Shown: in pieces, positions 36,453 through 44,919 of the stretch
Layout: each line of letters starts with the position of its first letter
How positions within the stretch are numbered: the first letter of the stretch is position 1
Assembly (NCBI GenBank): GCA_946480295.1
Contig: CAMLIT010000001.1
Span: 68,417 to 132,416, forward strand
DNA: 64,000 nucleotides
Direction: 5' to 3'
Origin: an uncultured Gemmatimonadota bacterium
GTDB taxonomy: Bacteria; Gemmatimonadota; Gemmatimonadetes; Gemmatimonadales; Gemmatimonadaceae
Position numbers and translations under genes: made by a program
Notes under the pieces: model-generated
Database searches by the model: none
What the model was told of the DNA's origin: nothing
What the model saw: the letters and a program-made list of their open reading frames with translations, nothing else

Positions 36453-37453
36453 TGCCGCGCATCGCCTTCGCCGAGCTGCAGGCGCGGCTCGCGCGCGTCC
36501 TCGTCGCGATGGGCTTCGCGCCCACGGACGCGGAGCGCTGCGCGCGGCTGTTCGCCGAGGCGAGCCGCGACGGCGTCGCCTCGCACGGCGTGAACCGCTT
36601 CCCGCGCTTCGTCGAGACCGTCCGCGCCGGCGTCGTGGACGTCCACGCCGTGCCGACGCGCGTCGCCGCGCACGGCGCCTTCGAGCGCTGGGACGGCTGC
36701 CGCGGCCCCGGCAACCTCAACGCCGAGCGCTCGATGGACCGCGCCGTCGCCCTCGCCCGGCAGCACGGCATCGGCGGCGTCGCCCTCCGCAACACCAACC
36801 ACTGGATGCGCGGCGGCGCCTACGGCTGGCAGGCGGCGGACGCGGGGATGATCGGCATCTGCTGGACGAACACGATGCCGAACCTCCCGCCGTGGGGGGC
36901 GGCGACGCCGCTCCTCGGCAACAACCCGCTCGTGATCGCCGTGCCGCGCGCCGGCGGCCACGTCGTCCTCGACATGGCGATGTCACAGTACTCGTTTGGC
37001 GCGCTCGAGTCGTACCGCCGCCGCGGCGAGCCCCTCCCCGTCCCCGGCGGCTTCGACGAGGCGGGGGAGCCGACGCGCGATCCCGCCGCCATCGAGCGCT
37101 CCGGCCGGCCGCTCCCCATCGGCTACTGGAAGGGATCGGCGCTCGCCCTCGTCCTCGACATCGCCGCCGCCACCCTCGCCGCCGGCCTGGCGACGCACGA
37201 GATCCCGCAGGACGTCGTGCGCGAGGGCGGCCTGTCGCAGCTCTTCCTCGCCATCGATCCCTCGTTTGGCGGCGGCGCGCCCGCGGGCGCCGTCGCCGAT
37301 GCCGTCATCGCGCACCTTCGCGCCGCCAGCGGCGGCGCGGATGCCGTCCGCTATCCCGGCGAGCGCACCCTCCGCCTCCGCGAGGAGAGCGCGCGCGAGG
37401 GCGTGCCCGTCGACCCGGAGATCTGGCAGCGCATCCTCCAGCTTCCCACCTGA
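36452..37453 (+). CDS. Ldh/YiaK-family NAD(P) oxidoreductase (DlgD-like)
   Basis: Member of the malate/L-lactate dehydrogenase family that includes 2,3-diketo-L-gulonate reductase; 333 residues. Visible are SRDGVASHGVNRFPRF with the catalytic His, VALRNTNHWMRGGAYGW, CWTNTMPNLPPWGA and LLGNNPLVIAVPR, and YWKGSALALVLDI. The residues before PPWGA favour the YiaK/DlgD branch. It reduces an alpha-keto acid with NAD(P)H; the substrate is unassigned. Start overlaps ppc by one base, indicating coupling. Confidence 0.9.
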   Translation: MPRIAFAELQARLARVLVAMGFAPTDAERCARLFAEASRDGVASHGVNRFPRFVETVRAGVVDVHAVPTRVAAHGAFERWDGCRGPGNLNAERSMDRAVALARQHGIGGVALRNTNHWMRGGAYGWQAADAGMIGICWTNTMPNLPPWGAATPLLGNNPLVIAVPRAGGHVVLDMAMSQYSFGALESYRRRGEPLPVPGGFDEAGEPTRDPAAIERSGRPLPIGYWKGSALALVLDIAAATLAAGLATHEIPQDVVREGGLSQLFLAIDPSFGGGAPAGAVADAVIAHLRAASGGADAVRYPGERTLRLREESAREGVPVDPEIWQRILQLPT

Positions 37454-37461
37454 CCGTCCAC

Positions 37462-38529
37462 ATGCCCGCTCGCACCGCCCAGGAGCTCCGCGTCGGCGTC
37501 ATCGGCTTCGGCCTCGCCGGCTCCGTCTTCCACGCGCCGATCATCGCCCGCACCCCCGGGCTGCGCCTCGCCGCGATCGTCACGCGCAACGTCGAGCGCC
37601 GGCAGCGCATCGAGCGCGAGTACCCCGGCACGGCCGTGGTGGACGGCGTGCCGCAGCTGCTGGAGATGACGCCGCGGCTCGACCTCGTCGTCGTCGCCTC
37701 CCCCAACGGCGAGCACGCCACGCACGCCGCCGAGGCGCTCGCCGCCGGGATGAACGTCGTCGTGGACAAGCCCTTCGCCGCGAGCGCCGTCGAGGCGCGG
37801 CGCCTCGTCGAGACGGCGCGCGCGAAGAACCTCCGGATCATCCCCTTCCACAACCGGCGCTGGGACGGCGACTTCCTCACCATCCGCCGCCTCCTCGCCG
37901 ACGGTGAGCTCGGGGAGCTCTGGCGCTTCGAGTCGCGCTTCGAGCGCTGGCGCGCGACGCCGAAGCCGCGCTGGACCCAGCCCGACGCGCCGCACAACGC
38001 CGAGGACATCGTCTTCGACATCGGCGCGCATCTCGTGGACCAGGCGCTCGTGCTCGGCGGTCCGGTGCGCAGCGTCTATGCCGAGATCGACCGCCGGCTC
38101 CCCGGCGTCGTCGCCGGCGGCGACGCCTTCCTCGCGCCGTCGCAGGCGAACGGCGTGCGCTCGCGGCTCGTCGCGAGCGCCGTCGCCGCGCGCCCAGCCC
38201 CGCGCTTCATCGTCTTCGGCAGCAGGGGCGCGTACATCAAGTACGGCCTCGACCCGCAGGAGCACGCGATGATCGCCGGCGCCCGCCCGGGCAACCCAGG
38301 CTGGGGCGAGGACGTCCCGGAGCGCTATGGCCGCTTCGGCCTCGGCCACGACGTGCGCATCGTGCGCACGGAGCGCGGCTGCTACGAGTGCTACTACGCC
38401 GGCGTCGCCGCCTGCCTCGCCGGCGACGCGCCCCCACCCGTCGCGCCCGAAGACGCGATCACCGGCCTCGAGATCATCGAGGCGGCGCATGTGTCGGCCC
38501 GCGAGGGACGGGTGGTGACGCTGGGCTGA
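37462..38529 (+). CDS. Gfo/Idh/MocA-family oxidoreductase
   Basis: NAD(P)-dependent dehydrogenase of 355 residues. The Rossmann motif GVIGFGLAGSVFHAPII lies near residue 12, the family Lys-Pro motif in VVVDKPFAASAVEA around 110, and the catalytic region near EDIVFDIGAHLVDQAL. Overall similar to YdgJ-type oxidoreductases. Substrate is likely a polyol or sugar derivative, unproven. It follows the Ldh-family gene by 8 bases and is the last gene of the tetR-led unit, before a hairpin repeat. Confidence 0.92.
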   Translation: MPARTAQELRVGVIGFGLAGSVFHAPIIARTPGLRLAAIVTRNVERRQRIEREYPGTAVVDGVPQLLEMTPRLDLVVVASPNGEHATHAAEALAAGMNVVVDKPFAASAVEARRLVETARAKNLRIIPFHNRRWDGDFLTIRRLLADGELGELWRFESRFERWRATPKPRWTQPDAPHNAEDIVFDIGAHLVDQALVLGGPVRSVYAEIDRRLPGVVAGGDAFLAPSQANGVRSRLVASAVAARPAPRFIVFGSRGAYIKYGLDPQEHAMIAGARPGNPGWGEDVPERYGRFGLGHDVRIVRTERGCYECYYAGVAACLAGDAPPPVAPEDAITGLEIIEAAHVSAREGRVVTLG

Positions 38530-38720
38530 GGGGCTGAGGGGCGAGGCAGGACGTGATTGGTTCTTGGTCGTTCGTGATTGGCGAGCCGCTCGGGATGGCA
38601 CCAGAAGCATCCCGAGCGGCTCGCCAATGACCAACTACTGACGACCAATCACGTACGTCCTCGCCCCTCATCCCGCTGCGCTCGACCCGCGACCCTCGAC
38701 CCTCCACCCTCGACCCTTTC
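38530..38720. repeat. Heptad hairpin 1 with GACCCTC-type flank
   Basis: No gene. A hairpin element from about 38552 to 38655 has an inner 21-bp perfect inverted repeat (38577-38597 with 38608-38628, 10-nt loop; arm core GAGCCGCTCGGGATG) and outer arms made of 7-bp-spaced TTGG units and their complements. It is flanked on both sides by GGGGCTGA- and CGACCCT-type short repeats. Could also act as a terminator for the preceding operon. Confidence 0.8.
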
Positions 38721-38911
38721 GACGAGCCGACGAACGCGTTCGCGATCCTGGTCGCGGTGGTCTCGCGTCTCGAGGATGCGCATCCTGGGCGGCGAGTCGT
38801 CAGGGAGTGGAGGAGCCACGAGTGGCGGGATGCCCGATGGCGCGTCCGATAGACGTGCCGGCAGATGTGGGCAGGCGCGAGTGGCGCCGCGAACGCGAAA
38901 GAACGAAAGAA

Positions 38912-39005
38912 CGTCGTTGGTCGTTCGTCATTGTTGTTGGCCAGCCGCTCGGGATGTCATGAGAGGCATCCCGAGCGGCCCGCCAAGAACTAATGAGCAA
39001 TCACG
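38912..39005. repeat. Heptad hairpin 2
   Basis: Second copy of the same element: outer TTGGTCG-type heptads, then CCGCTCGGGATG (38945-38956) pairing perfectly with 38967-38978 over a 10-nt loop. The stretch 38721-38911 before it holds no recognisable gene. Confidence 0.75.
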
Positions 39006-39069
39006 CTCGTCCTCGATCCGACCCACCGTCGGCACAACGTAGTTCCCTCGCTCGCTTCGCTCCCTCGGG

Positions 39070-40026
39070 ATGACCCCCTCGTCCCTCGTCCCCCCGCGCG
39101 TGCCCCGCTCCGCCTTCGTCGCCTTCCGCCGCTCCCTTCCCCGCGCCCCGCGCCTCGAGCGCCAGAGCGTGCGCGTGCGTGGTGTCGCGCTCGCCGTGTG
39201 GAGCTCGCCCCCCGTCGACGACCGGCCGCCCCTCGTCTGCATCAACGGCGGCATGCTCTACGATCATTCGATGCTCTGGCCGGCGCTCTCCCCACTCGCG
39301 CAGAGCCGCCAGGTCATCCTCTACGATCAGCGCGGGCGCGGCGCGTCCGCGATGCCAGCGGAGCCGCTGGCTTCCACGATCGACGACGACGCGGCCGACG
39401 TCGGCGCGCTCCGGCGCGCGCTCGGCGTCCGCCGGTGGGACGTGCTCGGCCACTCCTGGGGCGGCGGCATCGCCATGCTCGGCGCCGCCGCGGACGGCGG
39501 CGGCACGCGGCGCCTCGTCCTCGTCGACGCCGTCGGCCCGACGAGCGACTGGATGCCCGAGCTGCGCCGCAACGCCCTCGCGCGCCTGCACGGGGAACAA
39601 CGCGCCGCGCTCGAGGTACTCGATGATGCGGCACTGGGTCGGCCCGACCCGGACCTCCACAGCCGCCACGCCCGCGCCATCTACCCGGCGTGGTTCGCCG
39701 ATCCCGACCTCGCTGCGTACTTCACCCCACCGAAAGCGACGAGCCTCGCGGGCGCGGCGGCCCTGGCCCGACTGCGGAGCGATGGCTACGACTGGCGAGC
39801 TCGACTGAGTGCCCTTTCCGTCCCCACGCTCGTCATCCACGGTGAACTCGATCCCCTGCCCAGCGCGGTAGCCGACCGGCTCTCGGTCCTGCTGCCCGCT
39901 GCACGGAGCGCGTTCATCCCCGCCACCGGGCACATGCCCTTCTGGGAAGCGCCCGCCCGCTTCTTCTCGATCGTCGAAGCTTTTCTCGAGGCGCCATCCC
40001 CGGGCGCAGTACCCCTCCCGCCATGA
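39070..40026 (+). CDS. Alpha/beta hydrolase
   Basis: Serine hydrolase of 318 residues with ICINGGM-type oxyanion region (VCINGGMLYDHSMLW), the nucleophile in LGHSWGGGIAM (about residue 138), Asp in IHGELDPLP and His in ATGHMPFWEAP. The arrangement resembles proline iminopeptidase or haloalkane-type hydrolases; substrate unknown. The first dozen residues (TPSSLVPPRVPR) are encoded by the tail of a CGTCCCT tract, so the true start could be further in, though no signal decides. It overlaps the matrixin-like gene by 4 bases. Confidence 0.85.
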   Translation: MTPSSLVPPRVPRSAFVAFRRSLPRAPRLERQSVRVRGVALAVWSSPPVDDRPPLVCINGGMLYDHSMLWPALSPLAQSRQVILYDQRGRGASAMPAEPLASTIDDDAADVGALRRALGVRRWDVLGHSWGGGIAMLGAAADGGGTRRLVLVDAVGPTSDWMPELRRNALARLHGEQRAALEVLDDAALGRPDPDLHSRHARAIYPAWFADPDLAAYFTPPKATSLAGAAALARLRSDGYDWRARLSALSVPTLVIHGELDPLPSAVADRLSVLLPAARSAFIPATGHMPFWEAPARFFSIVEAFLEAPSPGAVPLPP

Positions 40027-40748
40027 AGCGAGTATTCCTCCCACTCCTCGCGCTCCTCGCCGGAGCCACCGTCATCGGTGCGGTCCGCGTGAGCGGTGTG
40101 TCGCCCCAGAGGGCTTCCGCGATCACGGCCACCGCGGCCGGCGCCATCCTCAACGGCGGGGGCGACGAGCGCACGCGCGCCGAGGTGCGCCGCCAGCTCC
40201 GCCGCAGCGGCGCCGGCACGTACATCGGCGAGATCCTCGGCGAGCGCGACTCCTCCCTCGCGCGCTGGCCCGATCGCCGCAATGACCCGCTCGAGATCTG
40301 GATCCAGCCCACCTCCGCCGTCGCCGACTGGGTGCCGGGCTACGTCGACCAGGTCCGCTCCGCCTTCGAGGACTGGAACCGCCTCGACCTCCCCGTCCCC
40401 TTCGTCTTCACGACGGATTCGGCCGACGCCGACGTCCACGTGACGTGGATCGACCACTTCCAGCAGCCGATCAGCGGCCGCACGAAGTGGGCGCGCGACG
40501 ACGATTGGTGGATCACCGACGCCGACATCGTCCTCGCCGTGCACCACAACCACGGCGAGATGCTCGACGAGGACGCGATGCGGGCGATGACGCTCCACGA
40601 GATCGGCCACCTGCTCGGGCTCGACCACACCACCGACCCGACGAGCATCATGGCGGCGAAGGTCCGCGTGCGCGAGCTGTCCGCCGCCGATCGCGCCACC
40701 GTGCGCCTGCTCTATCGGCTGCCCCCGGGCTCCGTGCAGCACGGTTGA
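40023..40748 (+). CDS. Matrixin-like zinc metalloprotease, exported
   Basis: 241 residues. An N-terminal signal or anchor (MKRVFLPLLALLAGATVIGA) is followed by a metzincin domain with the zinc motif HEIGHLLGLDH (H192, E193, H196, H202) and a Met-turn in TSIMAAK. The region VTWIDHF and WITDADIVLAVHHN are the strands that precede it. No propeptide cysteine switch is visible. Secreted or envelope proteolysis is inferred. ATGA overlap with the hydrolase gene suggests coupling. Confidence 0.9.
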   Translation: MKRVFLPLLALLAGATVIGAVRVSGVSPQRASAITATAAGAILNGGGDERTRAEVRRQLRRSGAGTYIGEILGERDSSLARWPDRRNDPLEIWIQPTSAVADWVPGYVDQVRSAFEDWNRLDLPVPFVFTTDSADADVHVTWIDHFQQPISGRTKWARDDDWWITDADIVLAVHHNHGEMLDEDAMRAMTLHEIGHLLGLDHTTDPTSIMAAKVRVRELSAADRATVRLLYRLPPGSVQHG

Positions 40749-40801
40749 CCGTCGCCGGCCGCCTCCCGCGGCCGGAACCGATCTTGCCCTGCCGTCGGGC
40801 C

Positions 40802-41743
40802 GTGACACGCGACCCTGACGACACTCGCTTCGACGTCGGCATCGTGGGCGGTGGCCCGGCCGGGCTCACCGCCGCCATCTGGCTCGGCCGCTATCTCCAC
40901 TCCGTCGTCCTCGTCGACAGCGGCGATCCGCGCAACTGGGAGACGCGCGGCATCAACGGCTTCCTCGGCCTCCCCGGCGTGCGCCCCCCCGAGCTGCGCG
41001 AGCGCGGCCGCCGGGAATGCCGCGAGTACGGCGTGCTCCTCGTCGACGCGACGGTCGAACACGCCCGCAAGCTGAGCGACGACGAGTTCGTCCTCCAGCT
41101 CCACGACGGCCGCGAGCTCCAGGCCCGCCGGCTTCTCCTCGCCATCGGCATCAAGGACGTCTGGCCGGACATCCCGGGGCTCTCGCGCGTCTACGGGCAG
41201 AACGCGCACGTCTGCCCCGACTGCGACGGCTACTGGACGCGCGGCCGGAAGGTCGTCGTGATCGGCCACGGCCGCAAGGCGGTCGGCCTCGCGCTCGACC
41301 TCACCACGTGGACGCGCGACATCATCATCCTCACCAACGGCCACTCCCCCGAGCTCGACCTGCCCGAGTACTGCGAGAAGCTCGACGCGCTCAACATCCC
41401 CGTGCTGACCGAGCCCGTCGAGATGGTCTGCTCGTCAGGCACGGCGATCCACTGCCTCAAGCTGCGCAACGGGATGCAGCTCGACGCGGACAAGATCTTC
41501 TTCACGATGGGCCAGTATCCCGCCGACGACCTCGGCGTCGAGCTGGGCTGCGCACGCGACGACGAGCAGCACATCCTCGTCGACGAGCACTACCACACCT
41601 CGGTGCACAACGTCTTCGCCGCGGGCGACATCGTGCCGGGGCCGCAGCTCGCGATCGCCGGCGCCGCCGACGGCGCGATCGCCGCCCTCGCCATCCACAA
41701 GTCGCTCGTGCCCGCCGGACGCAAGCTCACGCCGCGGCACTGA
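40802..41743 (+). CDS. Thioredoxin-reductase-like FAD oxidoreductase
   Basis: FAD/NAD(P) protein of 313 residues. An FAD-binding GGGPAGLTAA lies near the N-terminus, an NAD(P) site in VVVIGHGRKAVGLAL, and a C-terminal FAD motif is NVFAAGDIVPGPQLAIAGAADG. The place of the TrxR redox CxxC is filled by CPDC (C138-C141) in HVCPDCDGYW, unlike the usual CAxC, so the partner may differ from standard thioredoxin. GTG start at 40802 gives the FAD motif at the expected distance (residue about 15). Downstream of the matrixin gene by 53 bases. Confidence 0.88.
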   Translation: MTRDPDDTRFDVGIVGGGPAGLTAAIWLGRYLHSVVLVDSGDPRNWETRGINGFLGLPGVRPPELRERGRRECREYGVLLVDATVEHARKLSDDEFVLQLHDGRELQARRLLLAIGIKDVWPDIPGLSRVYGQNAHVCPDCDGYWTRGRKVVVIGHGRKAVGLALDLTTWTRDIIILTNGHSPELDLPEYCEKLDALNIPVLTEPVEMVCSSGTAIHCLKLRNGMQLDADKIFFTMGQYPADDLGVELGCARDDEQHILVDEHYHTSVHNVFAAGDIVPGPQLAIAGAADGAIAALAIHKSLVPAGRKLTPRH

Positions 41744-41773
41744 CGCGCGGCGCGGCCGGGCGCCGCGCGCGGG

Positions 41774-43066
41774 TCACCAGTGCAGGGTCAGCCGCTGCTC
41801 CCGGCGGTCGCGCACCACGACCAGCTCGACCGCGCGCTCCGGCGCGTGCGCGGCGACGATCTGCCGGAACTGCGCGGTGCTCGTGACGCTCCGTCCGCCG
41901 GCGCGCACGATGACGTCGCCGCCGCGCAGCCCGGAAGCGCGGGCGGGTCCGGGGAGGAGGTTCGTCACGATGAGCCCGTGGCTCACGCCGAAGTAGCGCG
42001 CCAGGTCGCGGTCGCGCGCCTGGACGAGCTGCGCGCCGGCGACCGGAGCATCCTCGAACGCGAAGCCGGGACCGCCGGTGATGACGACGCTGTGTCCCGA
42101 GCCGTTGCCGAACGAGGTGACGACGCCGCTGCCGTAGCCGCGGAACGTGCGGCTCATCTCGTCGTCGTCCTGCGCGCTCGGCGTGCCCGCCAACGACGGC
42201 GCGTTCGGCATGGAGGGCATGGACGGCATGCTCCGGATCGATGGCGCCTTCGGCGCCGCCGGCACCTCGAGGAACATCTTCGGCATCTCCGGCGGCCACG
42301 GCGCGGGGGCGGCCGCCGGCGCCATCGGCGCGAGCGCCATGCGACGCATCTGGAACTGCTCCGGCGCGCGCGCCACGCGCACCGTGAAGACGCGCCGATC
42401 GCCGTCGCGATCCACCGTCACCCGCACGCGCTCGTTCGGACGCAGCAGCCGCGTGACGTCGATCGTGTGCTTGCGCACGTCGTTGCCGTTGTACGCCACG
42501 AGCACGTCGCCCGCGGCGAGCCCCGCGCGCTCCGCCGGCGAGTTCGGCTCGACGGAGAGGATCTGTGGGTAGTCGAAGTAGCGGATGAACTGCTCCTGTC
42601 CGCGCACCTCGTGCACCTGCGGGGCGTCCACGTTGATGCCGATCCAGCCGCGCGGCATCGCGTCCATCCACGCGCTCCCCTGGAAGGTCGTCGCGGCGCG
42701 GGCCGCCTCGCGCGCGGCGTCGCGGGCGGCGCGCGTCGCCTCGAGGCTCATGCGGCGCACGTCGAGCTCCCCGCGCGACAGCTCGGCGAGCGACATCACC
42801 AGCTTCGTCAGCTCGTTGGAGAGGTGCCGCCGCTCGTCCGGCGTGAGCGGCTCCTCGTCGTACTCGCGCCGCAGCGAGTCGAGCCGGTCGAGCATCTGCG
42901 CGCGCTCCCGCCGCAGGCTGTCGCCGTCGCGCGCGCTCCGCGCCTCGCCCGCCGAGACCCGCTGGGCCGCCACCGTCCCCGGCACCACGAGCGCCGCGGC
43001 GAACAGCGGGGCGATCAGCCGGAGCCTCCGCGTCGCGCCTTTCCGATCGGACGTCATCGTCGTCAT
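41774..43066 (-). CDS. Tandem-PDZ exported protein
   Basis: 430 residues with a signal peptide ending TVAAQ. A coiled-coil-like Arg/Glu-rich region (about 38-125) precedes PDZ1 around GWIGINVDAPQ to SPAERAGLAAGDVLVAYNG. A Pro/Met/Ala-rich linker with SMPSMPSMPN follows, then PDZ2 with GLRGGDVIVRAGGRS. No protease domain is present, so it is probably a periplasmic adaptor or sensor. It is the third gene of an ECF-sigma/anti-sigma unit (one-base TGATG overlap with the anti-sigma gene), suggesting a role in sensing envelope stress. This last point is inference. Confidence 0.85.
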   Translation of the reverse strand: MTTMTSDRKGATRRLRLIAPLFAAALVVPGTVAAQRVSAGEARSARDGDSLRRERAQMLDRLDSLRREYDEEPLTPDERRHLSNELTKLVMSLAELSRGELDVRRMSLEATRAARDAAREAARAATTFQGSAWMDAMPRGWIGINVDAPQVHEVRGQEQFIRYFDYPQILSVEPNSPAERAGLAAGDVLVAYNGNDVRKHTIDVTRLLRPNERVRVTVDRDGDRRVFTVRVARAPEQFQMRRMALAPMAPAAAPAPWPPEMPKMFLEVPAAPKAPSIRSMPSMPSMPNAPSLAGTPSAQDDDEMSRTFRGYGSGVVTSFGNGSGHSVVITGGPGFAFEDAPVAGAQLVQARDRDLARYFGVSHGLIVTNLLPGPARASGLRGGDVIVRAGGRSVTSTAQFRQIVAAHAPERAVELVVVRDRREQRLTLHW

Positions 43067-43887
43067 CAGAAGCTGTTGATCCGCATCCCGACGGGCAGCA
43101 CGGTGTTCAGCTGGTGGAGCGTCTGCTCGCGCTGGCCGATGGTCGTGAGATAGTAGCCGTTGATCACCGGATCGTACGGCGCCTCGTGCATCGCCTCGCG
43201 CATCGCGCGATCGACGCGGTCGAGCGCGGCGAGCCGCGTGCGCATCGCCGCCGGGCTCTCCGGCGCCACGGCGCCGGTGTCGTGCTGCGCGATGTACGCG
43301 GCCGCGCTCTGGTACAGCGCCTCGTAGCGCGCGCGCGCCGCCCGCGCCTGTTCGAGGCTGCCGAAGAGGACCGTCGCGCTGTCGGCGACGTTCGTCGCCG
43401 TCGTCGTCGCGGCCAGCACCGGCTCCGCGGACGGCGCCGATGACGCCATCCGCCGATCCGCCATCGGCTGCCCGCCCTCACTCGTCCCCGTCAGCGCCGT
43501 CTCGCTCGGCACCAGCGTCGCCCCCGCGCTGTACCGCCCCGCCACGACCCCGCCCCCCACGAGCAGCAGCGCCGCCGCGATCCGCGCCGCGGGGCGCGCG
43601 ACGCGCGATGGCCTCCGGCGGACCGCGGAGAGCGGACGCCGGACGATGCTCGGTGCGCCTCCCGCCTCCCGCCTCCCGCCTCCCGCTGCGAGCGCTCCCT
43701 CCATTCCCTCCCACGTCGACAGCGGCTCGCCGATCCGCGCCCGCTCGCTCGCCGCCATCGCGAGGAGGGACAGGTAGGCCCGCCGCTCGCGCGCGCACTG
43801 CTCGCAGGTGGCGAGGTGCGCCAGCTCCGCGGCCGTTCCCGGTTCGTCGGCGAGCGCCGCCAGGCGCTCAGTAGACAGGTGCGACAT
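43066..43887 (-). CDS. Anti-sigma factor with ZAS zinc finger
   Basis: 273 residues. The N-terminal zinc-binding anti-sigma motif has H24, C28 and C31 (HLATCEQCARER). A cytoplasmic linker follows, partly encoded by CCTCCCG repeats (REAGGAP). One transmembrane helix (RIAAALLLVGGGVVAGRY) leads to an extracytoplasmic domain of about 140 residues. It should bind and hold the ECF sigma factor encoded just upstream, with which it overlaps by 20 bases. Confidence 0.85.
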   Translation of the reverse strand: MSHLSTERLAALADEPGTAAELAHLATCEQCARERRAYLSLLAMAASERARIGEPLSTWEGMEGALAAGGGRREAGGAPSIVRRPLSAVRRRPSRVARPAARIAAALLLVGGGVVAGRYSAGATLVPSETALTGTSEGGQPMADRRMASSAPSAEPVLAATTTATNVADSATVLFGSLEQARAARARYEALYQSAAAYIAQHDTGAVAPESPAAMRTRLAALDRVDRAMREAMHEAPYDPVINGYYLTTIGQREQTLHQLNTVLPVGMRINSF

Positions 43888-44455
43888 GCTCTCGTTCCCC
43901 GACCGATGCTGCTGATGGTCCGTCCACGAGGTGCGCGAGCAGCGTCCGCAGCTTCGCGCGTGCCTTGAACAGTTGCGATTTCGAGCCGCCCGTGGTGATC
44001 CCGAGCTGCTCGGCGATCTCCTCGTGCGTGTAGCCTTCCACGTCGTGGAGGAGGAAGATGGCGCGCGCGCTCGGCGGCAGCTTCGCGGCCGCCTCCTCGA
44101 TCGACGCGGCGAGGAAGCCGCGCTCCGTGTCCGGCTCCATCATCGCGCTCTCCTCCTCCACCTCGACCTCGACGCTCGCGATGCGCCGAGCCCGGCGCAG
44201 CGCGTTCAGCGTCCGGTTCACCGCGATCCGGTGCGCCCACGTCCCGAACTGCGAGTCCCCCCGGTAGCTCGGCAGCGCGCGGAAGATCTGGATCCAGACC
44301 TCCTGCGCGATATCGGCGGCCAGGTCGGCGTCCCCTCCGACCAGCCGCCTGACAACGCTGTCGATGTGAGGGGCATGCCGCGTCCAGAGCGCTCGTTGCG
44401 CCCCCGTATCCCCCTCCATCGCGCGCCGTATGACGAGAGACTCGGTGTTCTCCAT
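43868..44455 (-). CDS. ECF-family RNA polymerase sigma factor
   Basis: 195 residues. Sigma2 (about 8-80) contains DLAADIAQEVWIQIFRALPS and the -10-melting helix YRGDSQFGTWAHRIAVNRTL; sigma4 (about 118-175) contains LPPSARAIFLLHDVEGYTHE and EIAEQLGITTGGSKSQLFKA. The spacing is normal for group 4 sigma factors. The downstream anti-sigma gene overlaps it by 20 bases, and the tandem-PDZ gene follows. A palindrome TCACCGG-GAA-CCGGTGA lies 16 bases before the start and could affect initiation. Confidence 0.93.
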   Translation of the reverse strand: MENTESLVIRRAMEGDTGAQRALWTRHAPHIDSVVRRLVGGDADLAADIAQEVWIQIFRALPSYRGDSQFGTWAHRIAVNRTLNALRRARRIASVEVEVEEESAMMEPDTERGFLAASIEEAAAKLPPSARAIFLLHDVEGYTHEEIAEQLGITTGGSKSQLFKARAKLRTLLAHLVDGPSAASVGEREHVAPVY

Positions 44456-44919
44456 GGGTCGCTGGATTGGTCACCGGGAACCGGTGATACGGTTTACTGT
44501 CGCGGGGAGGGGACAGCGTCGCGGGGAAAGGGAGACAGCGGGGGACGAGGGACGCGGGACGCGTCGTGGCGCGACGGCGGAACACCTCGGCTGAGCTGCT
44601 CGAGATCTCGACCGCCACGCCCGCGCCGCGCGTCCCGCATCCCTCGTCCCGCCCCTTAGACCCCTTCTCAGCCCCCTTAACCCAACCCGTTGCCCCGCCG
44701 CCCCTTGCCTCGTCACGTACCTGGGGTCATTATGGCCAAGGAGCCTGTCGCGCTGCCGCGGAACCCCCTCCACCCACCGGTAGTACGCCAGACCGGGAGG
44801 CGCCCGCCCCTTTCGGCGTCTCTTCATGAAGGTAAGCACGCCTCCTGCATTGGCATCGTACGGGTGCCGGTCAGTCGGCGTTTCGGTCGTCTACCGTCAT
44901 CGGTTCCCAGGAGCTGTCG
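44456..44919. other. Divergent intergenic region, sigma factor / serine hydrolase
   Basis: 464 bases with no gene I can support. It contains the palindrome TCACCGG-GAA-CCGGTGA (44471-44487) close to the sigma-factor start, then GGGACGAGGGACGCGGGAC-type seven-base repeats (about 44540-44565) and a GC-rich stretch. Promoters for both flanking genes must lie here, but no consensus pair is convincing. Confidence 0.6.

Noticed and set aside
38530..39069. Insertion sequence remnant at the heptad hairpins
   Set aside because: There is no transposase fragment and no target-site duplication visible; the elements are non-coding hairpins.
44471..44487. Palindrome before the ECF sigma gene as an autoregulated sigma promoter
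   Set aside because: Neither strand shows a convincing ECF -35 (AAC-type) at the right distance; kept only as a palindrome.
44690..44919. Possible small gene starting near 44732 (MAKEPV...)
   Set aside because: Arg/Pro/Ser-rich, no Shine-Dalgarno, ends inside the hydrolase gene in another frame.
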